A stretch of DNA of 64,000 nucleotides from Leucosporidium creatinivorum (lineage: Eukaryota; Basidiomycota; Microbotryomycetes; Leucosporidiales; Leucosporidiaceae): contig BCKL01000006.1 in the NCBI GenBank assembly GCA_001600635.1, forward strand, positions 124,001 through 188,000. The letters run 5' to 3'. Positions 56,065-64,000 of this stretch are shown here, one piece after another (positions within the stretch are counted from its first letter, which is position 1; the number at the start of each line of letters is the position of its first letter). Under the pieces are notes generated by a model. That model did no database searches and was not told where the DNA came from. It was given only the letters and a program-made list of their open reading frames with translations. A program made the position numbers and the translations under genes.

Positions 56065-58122
56065 CTACCGATCCAAATGACCCGACAGAGGGTTGACGGA
56101 GACGTCGACATGCACGAAAGCTCGGTCGATGCCCTCGAGCTGCTCGATGGCGTACTGTACAGACTGCGAGTCGAGCGAAGGAGAAGGTCAGCTCGGCGTT
56201 CGGATCGCGGAACAAACGAGACAGCGTACCTCTCCGAGGTTGTGAGCGACCGTGAGAGACGTGTTGGGCGGTAGAACAATGTCCGTTTCGACGACAAATG
56301 ACTCGCCGGCGTGATACACGGAAAGATGTTGGACGCCGATGATGAGGGGGGAGAAGCGGGTGAGGAGGTAGGCGATCCGCTGTATAAGTGGAAGTCGTCA
56401 GCAGGAGTTGGACGGATCGGCGAGGAGAAAGCAGCTCACCTGGTGCTGATGAGGGGTCGCTCGTCGACCAGTGAGCTTGAGAATGTTGTCGCGAAGGGTG
56501 CTGACCCATTCAACGATGACTGAGGGTGAAGGAGAGGGTCAGCGCATGCCGCAGAGGAGGGAGGCGATTTCGAGAATAGCCGACGTACTGTAGATGGACA
56601 GGACCAATCCACCGATAGGATCGAGCAGAGGCCAGCCGAGGAGTTGACCTACGAGAATACGAGTTAGCAGGGAGCAGTGAGGAGCTGAAAGCCTGGGACG
56701 TACCGACGTAGGGGAAGAGGATCGAGAAGAAGTTGAAGACGATCTACATCACGGCGGAAGGTCAGCTGCACACTCACATCGACCGCTGCAGCTCAAGCCG
56801 AGCTCACATCGTTCTCAGCGTCCTGAGTAAGTGCCTCGACGCTAGTGTTCTTGATCGTCCTGCACCACACCCACATGACAAGCTTGATGGCGATGGTAGA
56901 TCCCATCACGAGGAGGCCAACGAGCGGGATCTCGGCAGGAGCCAATTCCTTGGAGAAGATGCGCTGTAGGGATTCGATGGCGACCTAGGGAAGAAGCGGA
57001 GTCAGCGACAGTAGGAGGTCCACAGTCCGAGCGGAAACGCACTTGGAGGAAGGAGGCGATCATGAAGACAGAGAAGACAATGACACCCATGGGCTCCATG
57101 CGCTTCTTGCCGGTCGGATAGTGGTACGTCGACTTCCAGTTCTTGGTGGCGATGAAGCGACTGGTGCCGTAGATGATGACGGTGGAGAGGAAGTCCATCG
57201 CCGAATCCACGGTAGAGGCGACGAGCGACATCGAGTTGGAGAGAAGGACGACAGCAATCTTGGCGCCGAGGAGGATAAAGTTGACGAGAAAGTTGACGTT
57301 GATGGCAAACTTGACTTTGAGGTTGAAGGCCTCTTCTCGTTCGGCCGAGGGCTTGATCTGCAACGGTCGAGGTCAGCTCTCGGCGCTCAAGGAGAGGCAA
57401 GCGAGGCGCACTGGGATGATGGGAGCGAGATCTCCCGTCTTGGTAGTGATGCCAGTGTTGTCGAGGATCTCGTCGACCTCGGCGAACCCGTCCTGCAGTC
57501 CCACATCGTCAGCATCCGCACGTTCCAGTTCGAAAGGCCAGCTTCGCTCACCAGGATCTCATTCTGCTCGTTGTAAAACGCTCTGACGGCCTTCGCCATC
57601 TTTTTCAGCTCCTCGTCCGTTTTGCGAAACCGCTCAAACTCTCCTCCTCGGTCGTCAATCAGGCCGGCGAGCTGCGCTCGAGAGAGAGCATCGCCGAGCG
57701 AGTCAGCGGTGGTGCTTCGATGCGAGCGTGAGGCGAGAGCTCACCTTGAGTACTGACTCCTGCCTATGCAATGGCTCTCCTTCCGTTGGTGGTGCACTAT
57801 GAAGGATGAGGTGGTTCGCGCCGCCGGGCGAGTTGATGCTCGTCGAGCCGTAACTACCGTTCGAGAGACGATGTGGTCGTCTCCCAGGTCGTCCGATGTT
57901 GCTGAGCAGCGGCTCGGACTCTGACTGCTCCCCTGCACTCTCGCCCTCGTACACCTGTCCCTCTCTAATAACCCCGGTGGGGTGCGAATCGCTCAGGCGG
58001 CGACGAGGGACCGAAGAGCTTCTTTCCTGAGTCCCAGCCTCGAGGTCTCGTTCATTTCGTTCCTTTGACGATGAACGTCCTGCCGAGTCGTGTAGGGTGA
58101 AAGCTGGTCGCCGAGGGACCAT
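56065..58122 (-). CDS. Cation diffusion facilitator (CDF) metal transporter, Mn-type motif
   Basis: Minus strand, ATG 58122 (MVPRRPAFTLHDSAGRSS) to TAG 56065-56067. A long hydrophilic N-terminus is followed by LIDDRGGEFERFRKTDEEL, a form common in fungal CDF proteins. Membrane helices follow: FAINVNFLVNFILLGAKIAV, SMSLVASTVDSAMDFLSTVI, MGVIVFSVFMIASFL, IPLVGLLVMGSTIAIKLVMW, and VEALTQDAENDIVFNFFSIL. The metal-site positions in TM2 and TM5 read DxxxD (DSAMD and DAEND), the pattern associated with manganese-selective CDFs; zinc CDFs usually have HxxxD. A cytosolic ferredoxin-like end follows (SLTVAHNLGE, RAFVHVDVSVNPLSGHLD). Probably exports Mn from the cytosol into vacuole or Golgi (family inference). 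In-frame sequence continues upstream to 58323, so a longer start is possible. Confidence 0.88.
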
Positions 58123-58332
58123 CTGGCCAGGCGAAGGAGGCTCGAGGTTGTTGTTGGGCCGGCTCAGTGAGCGGAAAGGGTGCAGGAAGTGGTGTGAGGG
58201 TAGGCCGGGGTGCTGTGGCTGTAGCTGAGTCTTGCTGTAGGCTATTGAAGCTGTTGAAGCGACGACGAGATGAGCGCAGGAGCGAAACCTCGGAGCCTCC
58301 CTCGCTTCGTCTCTTACCGTCATCTAGCCTCA
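58123..58332. promoter_or_regulatory. Compact divergent promoter CDF / SH3 protein
   Basis: About 210 bp between the chosen divergent starts. Alternative in-frame starts (minus 58323, plus 58270) would make the two coding regions overlap, which is a reason for preferring the inner ATGs. Confidence 0.4.
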
Positions 58333-59394
58333 ATGTCGACCCCGTGGCAAGCAGTGCTGAGCTCACCAGCAGAGAAGGAAGCATTCTTCTCGCTACTAGA
58401 CGAATACTGGGCCCGAGATCCTGCTGCAGCGCCAGCCCCCGCCGCCTCACGAGCCCGAATCGTCGCTCCACCTTCGACAGCACCGCGCAGCGCCTACTCG
58501 CCTACACCGCCTACGCCCTGTCCTCCGCCAGCACCCGCTCCCTCCGCCAGTACTTCAGCATCCACCTTCATCGCCGATCGCGCCCTACAGAACACTTCAG
58601 CGACCAATGCTGCCCTGCGCCAGGCAGGCCTCGGCGCCGGAGCAGCAGGCGCTCTCAGCAAGTTCGGAGCCGCTCATCATGAACGACTTGCACCTCATTT
58701 CGCGGCTGGAGCCAAAGCTGGATGGGCGAACCGAAATGCCCTCGGCGGTGGACCAGTCGAGGCCGATGCAGCGCCGAAGGGGCCTCCGGTGAGTTGTGGT
58801 GGAGGCATTGATTCGTCGAGACCTCGCTGACGTCTTTCTGTACACAGCCAAAGGGACCGAAGCCACCAGCAGGCCTCGCACAGTCCAAGTCCATGGCGGG
58901 AGGGTTCGACACTTCGAGCGGCAAGAACGTGAGCCGAGCTCGCTCACTGCCTCGCCGAAACCCCTAGCTGACCTCTGTTCCCTGCTCCCTAGTTCGGCAA
59001 GACCCTCTTCGCGAGCAAGGGACCATTGTCGGACGCCGAGCGCAAAGCCAACGCCTTCAAGGAGCCGCTGGCGACGAAGGCCGCCCCTCGGGCCTACACC
59101 CACACACCACCACCGATGCGAGGCGCTCCGGCGCCCCCAGCTCGCTCAGCGGGACTCGGCACTGCTACCGTCCTGTACGACTACGAAGGGACCGATCCGA
59201 GCGATTTGCCCTGCTTGGAGGGGGGGGTGCTGACGGTTCTGGAGCATGGTGAGTCTTGAGAACTTCGGTCGGGCGTTGGGTATAGTACTCATCTCGTTCT
59301 CTCTTCGTCCACAGTGTCCGACGACTGGTGGAAGTGCAGCAACTCGGCCGGCGCCGAAGGGATCATCCCCAGCTCGTACTTGCAGGCGAATTGA
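58333..59394 (+). CDS. SH3-domain protein
   Basis: ATG 58333 (MSTPWQAVLSSPAEKEAFFS) is preferred; an upstream in-frame ATG at 58270 exists. The N-terminal helical region is followed by an Ala/Pro-rich stretch and AGALSKFGAAHHERLAPHFA. After a basic linker comes one C-terminal SH3 domain: GTATVLYDYEGTDPSDLPC (ALYDY motif), GGVLTVLEH, VSDDWWKCSNSAGAEGIIPS and SYLQAN. SH3 domains bind PxxP ligands, commonly in actin or endocytic complexes; the partner is not evident. The last exon (from 59315) is the one duplicated at 60572. TGA 59392-59394. Confidence 0.82.
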
Positions 59395-59963
59395 GGTGTA
59401 GGTTGCTAGCCGAGACCGAGCAATGGACGCTGTCTGNTATCAAACGACTACTGTGCTACATCTCGCAAGTTGAGCTCCTTACTTGACCTCGCGCAAACCG
59501 GCGCTTGCACGTCTCTCGCTCTTGCACTTTCGTCTCGCTTCTTAAACATGGCCGTGAGTCGTCGCTCGAGCGGGGGACGCTTTGTACCACTCAACACCTT
59601 CTATCCACAGAACACCTACTCCCTTACAGACCGCGTCGAGCTCAAGAATGATAGCGAGCCCGGAACCGCCATCCCTCGCTTCGGACTGGGCGTCTATGTG
59701 ACCGAGCCGGGATCCGAGACGTTCAATAGTGTCAAGTGGGCTTTGGAAGCAGATTATCGCGTACGTGCTTTCTACTGAGCTACAACTCGCTCACCTACAT
59801 CTTCCTGAGCCGCGTCATGTGCCGCCGGCGGTTCGCTGACCTCTTCCTCCCTTCCTCTCTCCTCTGTTGATCCCTTTCCAACGCTCTCAAATATACCTAA
59901 ATGTCTGGTATCATCTTACCAGCACATAGATGGTGCGGAATGGTACGAGAATGAGAGCGACTG
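59309..59963 (+). repeat. SH3-exon / aldo-keto reductase 5' duplication, copy 1
   Basis: From CCACAGTGTCCGACGACTGG to GAGAGCGACTG this block matches 60566-61225 almost base for base, including introns and the sequence between the genes. It covers the last exon of the SH3 gene, the intergenic stretch, and the first exons of the reductase. It contains the only ambiguous base in the window (N at 59437; copy 2 has G). Confidence 0.92.
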
Positions 59964-60150
59964 GACAGGCGAGCGACGTTGCGGAGAAGGACTTGTGCCG
60001 AGCGAACGCCGAGCTTGGGGCCCAAGCCTTGAGCTGCACACAGAAACGATCAGGATCAGCTGGAGCATCTGGAGAAGACTTTCGCGACCAATCCATGTCC
60101 TTAGTCTTGGTGAAGGAGGGAGAGAAGGAGACGAAACGATCCCCGGCTGA
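59548..60150 (+). pseudogene. Truncated/chimeric aldo-keto reductase copy
   Basis: ATG 59548 (MA) is spliced to NTYSLTDRVELKNDSEPGTA, IPRFGLGVYVTEPGSETFNS and ALEADYR, then HIDGAEWYENESD. These are essentially the first 70 residues of the intact gene at 60808 (D for G in ALEAGYR). After GAGAGCGACTG (59963) homology stops abruptly and an unrelated open frame runs to TGA 60148-60150. The NADPH-binding barrel and the Lys and His of the catalytic tetrad are missing, so an active reductase is not expected. It could still be transcribed from its duplicated promoter. Confidence 0.75.
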
Positions 60151-60565
60151 GAGCCGAGGTCGAGGACTCAGGATAGCTTCTCTCTCTGATTGCACTTCAG
60201 CGTGATGATACTCACCCTACTTCACGTCGACCTTCGGGAGAGCTCCCATCTTCCTGCTCAGTCTCTCCTATAGAGGCTGGATTGAGCGGGCTGACTGGCG
60301 TGCGAGATGGGCCCGGGGCAGCGAAATCGCCGACACATGTTCTAGCGCTGAGCTAAGGGTCTCAGTCCTTGCGCTCTGTCCGCTGAAGCTAGGCTACAAG
60401 TAAGGAAGCCGTACCTTGTGTTGCTCTCGGACAACAGCTGAAGGGGCGGCCGTCGCGACCGGTCGGATGTGCTCTCGGAGGAGGACAAGTCGAGACGGTG
60501 AACTTGAAGGGCTTCGGTCCAGCTTCCATTACAATCAATGTCATGCTGAACTTCTCTTCTGTCAT
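59964..60565. other. Spacer between the two duplicate blocks
   Basis: About 600 bp not present at the end of copy 2. Its first about 150 bases show a patchy resemblance by eye to exon 3 of the intact reductase (AGGCGA, AAGGA, CCAAGC and GAGAAG in the same order), which might mean a much-decayed reductase remnant. No other gene is recognised. Confidence 0.4.
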
Positions 60566-61225
60566 CCACAGTGTCCGACGACTGGTGGAAGTGCAGCAAC
60601 TCGGCCGGCGCCGAAGGGATTGGCATCCCGAGTTCGTACTTGCAGGCGAATTGAGATGTAGGAAGCTAGCCGAGACCGAGCAATGGACGCTGTCTGGTAT
60701 CAAACGACTACTGTGCTACATCTCGCAAGTTGAGCTCCTTACTTGACCTCGCGCAAACCGGCGCTTGCACGTCTCTCGCTCTTGCACTTTCGTCTCGCTT
60801 CTTAAACATGGCCGTGAGTCGTCGCTCGAGCGGGGGACGCTTTGTACCACTCAACACCTTCTATCCACAGAACACCTACTCCCTTACAGACCGCGTCGAG
60901 CTCAAGAATGATAGCGAGCCCGGAACCGCCATCCCTCGCTTCGGACTGGGCGTCTATGTGACCGAGCCGGGATCCGAGACGTTCAATAGTGTCAAGTGGG
61001 CTTTGGAAGCAGGTTATCGCGTACGTGCTTTCTATTGTGCTACAACTCGCTTATCCATATCCTCATCGAGCCGCGTCATGACCGGCGGATTGCTCGCTGA
61101 CCGCTTTCTCCTCCCCGTCTCCCCGTTTTGCTCCCCTTCCAACGCTCCGAAACATACCTACATGATCTGGTATCATCCTAACAGCACATAGATGGCGCGG
61201 AATGGTACGAGAACGAGAGCGACTG
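60566..61225 (+). repeat. SH3-exon / aldo-keto reductase 5' duplication, copy 2
   Basis: Second copy of the block at 59309-59963. Its SH3 exon is an orphan: there are no upstream SH3 exons, and a small insertion changes GIIPSSYLQAN to GIGIPSSYLQAN. The reductase part is the functional 5' end of the gene at 60808. Confidence 0.92.
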
Positions 61226-61999
61226 TGGAAAGGCGATCAACGCCTTCGTCAAGGAGTCGGGAGTTCCGCGTTCGGAGATTTGGTTCACCACCAAGCTCAT
61301 GCACAATCAAAAGGACCCCCAAGGAGTCGTCGATGCCATCAAGGTCAGCCTCGAGAAGGCCGGACTCGACTACGCCGACCTATACCTCATCCACGGCCCC
61401 GAAGGGGGACCCGAGGTGAGGGCGGCCAGCTGGGAGGGATGCTGCATTGCGAGGGACATGGGTCTCGTCAAGGCTATCGGTGTATCGTACGTGCTCTCCG
61501 TAGAGCTTCGAGCCCTCCACTGACCTCTCGGCCCGTAGCAACTTCGGCGTCAAGCACTTGACCGACCTCATCGCCGGCAACCCCAAGTACATCCCTGCCA
61601 TCAACCAGGTCGTGAGTATTAAGCTACCTCCCATCCAACAAAGCTCACCTCCACTCTCTACAGGACCTTCACCCCTTCATGACCCGCAACGAGCTCGTCG
61701 CCTACTGCCAGTCCAAGGACATCGTCCTCGAGGCATGGGCTCCCCTCGTTCGTGGCGAGCGCTTCAAGCACCCCGACATTGTTCGCCTCGCCGAGAAGTA
61801 CAAGAAGAGCCCCGCTCAGATCCTCATCCGCTACGGTCTCGACCGAGGGTTCGTCGTCATCCCCAAGTCGACCAAGCAGGAGCGGATCAAGGACAACGCC
61901 AACGTCTTCGACTTTACGCTCGAGAAGGAGGACATCGACCACCTCACCAGCTTGGACGAGTTCCTCATCACCGATTGGGAGGTTACCACGGTGCCCTAG
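60808..61999 (+). CDS. Aldo-keto reductase
   Basis: The first coding exon is just ATGGCC (60808-60813); exon 2 is 60871-61020 and exon 3 starts at 61185. The protein has the AKR barrel with the catalytic tetrad in place: Asp in RHIDGAEWYENE, Tyr in the same segment, Lys in FTTKLMHNQKD, His in LYLIHGPEGG. NADPH-binding features follow late in the barrel (LIRYGLDRGFVVIPKSTKQE, RIKDNANVFDFTL). It ends LITDWEVTTVP, TAG 61997-61999; about 300 residues, the usual family length. Likely reduces aldehydes or ketones with NADPH in the cytosol; the substrate is not predictable. Its 5' part is duplicated upstream as a truncated copy. Confidence 0.92.
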
Positions 62000-62046
62000 A
62001 CGTGAGCTTGACTGACACCTCGAGCAATACACATTAGTCTTATGAT

Positions 62047-63411
62047 CTAGCTACGCCCCGCCTCACTTCCTCCCGCCCTACTCTTCACTCGCTCGAGGAA
62101 CCCTCGTTTCGGCTGCTCGGCGATGACGACCTGCTTCTCATCCGCAAAGGTGACGGTCGGTACGGCCACCTTCTCCGCCCACTCCTTTCCCTCGAGGCTC
62201 CTCGGGACCAGCGCTAAGGGGATGAGCCAGGTCGCGGCGAGGATGATGCCCTCTCCCCTGTCTTTCCCTTTGAGGTATCGCCATGAGAAGGTGCAGGCGG
62301 AGGCGATACCGGCGATGATGGGTAGGCCGATTGAGGAGAGGAGTGCGCCGCCGGGTATGAGGAGGAGGAGGGTGGGAGCGCTGCATGGCCGAGGTTCAGG
62401 TCAGCTCGGCTTGGAGTGCTCGGCGCAGATTACTCGGCAACTCACTGCGATGCGATGAAGGCGAGAGCTGCACTCAGAGCCGAGAGACCGTCAACGAATG
62501 GCTCCACATCCGACCCGAGCTGCTTCATCTGATATTAAGAGAGCGAGAGAGATGTCAGTCTCGAACGATGAGCGGTCGCTGTCGCCGAAGCAAAAGAAGG
62601 ACCTACAATGATCTCTGGCAGGAAGACTTGATACCCCCACCACGCTACAAGCACCGAGACCTTGTCCTTTGGCGGGTAGAAGGTCTAGTGATGGTCAAGA
62701 TCAGTTCTCGGCGGCGCTGACTCTCGCCACCCTCGGCGACTCACCTTCCTCACCATCAAACGCTTCTGCCGATGCAGCTTCTTCCCCGCTGTCCAAGGCA
62801 GATCCCACCACTTGCTGCTCGCCCCCTGTACAACCGTCGAGTCGCCAATGGGCACCTCAACAATCGAGTGAGGGGCCAGCTCAAGCTGATCGACCGAAGT
62901 CGCGCCGAGGGGGCAAGAGATGCAGCAGGCCCCGTCGTCGAGTGGTTCGTGACTAGGTAGTGCTCCGGCGAAAGCCAGAGCGAAGTGAGGGGAGGTAAGG
63001 GCTGCAGCGCTGGCTGCCGCCACGTTGACCGAGCCGGTTGCGCCGAAGCTGGTCGAGGGAGGAGCAAGCTGCTGCAAAGCTCTCCATACGCTATGCGCTT
63101 CCTTCGATCCGTTGAGAAAGTCGGGTTGGAGCAGCTGAGTGAGCACGGGGAGCGAGTTGGCGCTTGCCGGAGCGGAAAGGGAAGGAGGGGGCGTGGCGAG
63201 CAGAGCGTGTAGCGACTCGGCGAAGGCGGATACGTCGACCATCGGCTGTGACATGAAGCCAAGATGTGTGAAGGAGACAGTAAGAGTCCAGAGGGCCAGG
63301 GAAAGCGCATTTCTGCGCCGGCGCCCCTTCGCCTTCGCCTTCGGCGTTCGCCTCGGGAGTGTGCTCAGCTTTGCGCACCCGGCGAGAAGCTGTGAGGGTA
63401 CTGTAGGACAT
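62047..63411 (-). CDS. Unrecognised membrane protein
   Basis: Minus strand. The likely start ATG 63411 (MSYSTLTASRRVRKAEHTPE) is uncertain because the join to MSQPMVDVSAFAESLHALL is not clear. The body has a Ser/Ala-rich soluble region with HEPLDDGACCISCPLGATS, then SKWWDLPWTAGKKLHRQKRL. After the intron ending near 62690 comes TFYPPKDKVSVLVAWWGYQV, FLPEII, MKQLGSDVEPFVDGLSALSA, and hydrophobic segments PTLLLLIPGGALLSSIGLPI and GIILAATWLIPLALVPRSL. A basic tail ends ERVKSRAGGSEAGRS, TAG 62047-62049. Two or three membrane spans are likely. No family recognised. Confidence 0.6.
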
Positions 63412-63929
63412 CTTGCTGCTCCTATGAATCATCCTGAGCCATTGGTAACTCCCACGCCTTCCCACTGCTTGCAGCGGCGCCCTTCCGCCGCCGCCGATTC
63501 GGCTCAAATCGAAAACACAACTACAGATACAGCAGCCTCGGGTACAGCACGAATGGCAAGCTAAACTTCCGAAACCACTGCTCCAGTGCGCGCGAGCTCT
63601 CCAAACGCCTACATCTCTTGTATCGGAGAGAGGAGAGGCGGAGGGTCCAAGCGCAGGCTTTGCTCAAAGTCGCGTTTTGAGTTTCCAAGCTTGCCTTCCT
63701 TCCTCACTCTCGTCTCCATTCTCATCGTCGAGATCATGGATCACCACTACAACATCCCTTGATCACCTGCAGCTTCACCCCGACAATCCCGAAGCCATCG
63801 CCGACTGCCTTCTTCCCCCTCGCCGCCGAAGCTTTTCTTTGCATCTTCTGGCCCTCAAGCCTTTGCCGCCTCTACAGCCTCTTTCCTTCTGCAGCTTTCT
63901 CTCTTGCTTTCTTACCACACAGCGTAAGT

Positions 63930-64000
63930 CGTCTACCCTTTCCCGGCCTTCCGTTCCCCTTCGCCGAGCGCGATGACGAAGAAACAGACATGGTATTCCT
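63930..64000 (+). CDS. Possible 5' end of a further gene (cut by window edge)
   Basis: A donor GTAAGTCGTC (63925-63934 region), a branch-like GATGACG and an acceptor AAACAG (ends 63987) form a typical short intron, followed by ACATGGTATTCCT with an ATG at 63990. Only about four codons are visible, so this is a splice-pattern call only. Confidence 0.22.

Noticed and set aside
1-64000. tRNA, rRNA, CRISPR arrays, bacterial-type operons, insertion sequences
   Set aside because: Looked for cloverleaf T-loop strings, array-like regular repeats and transposase motifs by eye; none found. Bacterial features are not expected in this spliced eukaryotic sequence.

Overview
The window is eukaryotic nuclear DNA from a GC-rich, gene-dense, intron-rich fungus. 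Nearly every gene is broken by many short introns (about 45-75 nt, GT-AG, with a CTGAC/CTAAC branch site close to the acceptor). Gene content (fungal RPB6, a TAF1 without bromodomains, UTP11, NPL4, FAB1) plus this intron style suggest a basidiomycete yeast, most likely Pucciniomycotina (Microbotryomycetes-like). That placement is inference; there is no rRNA or other marker here.

Layout. 1-2.4 kb: two F-box/leucine-rich-repeat-like genes, the first cut by the window edge. 2.9-13.9 kb: hybrid histidine kinase, RNA polymerase subunit RPB6, myosin regulatory light chain (minus) and TAF1. 14-20.5 kb: an accessory stretch with three more minus-strand F-box/LRR paralogs, duplicated flanking blocks and one unrecognised small ORF. 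21-33.2 kb: UTP11 and NPL4 (divergent), a small HMG/YABBY-like protein, UBE2O-type ubiquitin ligase, and a small four-helix membrane protein. 33.4-35.4 kb: an inverted copy of the F-box flanking block driving a decayed F-box paralog. 36-63.4 kb: mitochondrial isocitrate/2-methylisocitrate lyase, ACS-family MFS transporter, fucosyltransferase-like type II membrane protein, small coiled-coil protein, SMC6, FAB1 lipid kinase, CDF metal transporter, SH3 protein, aldo-keto reductase and an unrecognised membrane protein. The SH3/reductase junction carries a partial tandem duplication.

Most genes are housekeeping and functionally independent: transcription (RPB6, TAF1), ribosome biogenesis (UTP11), ubiquitin/Cdc48 (NPL4, UBE2O), chromosome maintenance (SMC6), endolysosomal lipid signalling (FAB1), actomyosin (RLC), carbon metabolism (ICL-type lyase). 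The unusual parts are (i) a locally expanded F-box/LRR family whose non-coding flanks are copied with it, (ii) several very small coding exons of 4-16 nt plus a coding exon that is only the ATG, (iii) an oriented CGCCGA-like motif next to intron branch sites, and (iv) the SH3/aldo-keto reductase duplication. Splice sites were assigned by reading frame, homology and consensus by eye, so individual boundaries may be off. No tRNA, rRNA, CRISPR or intact transposable element was recognised.
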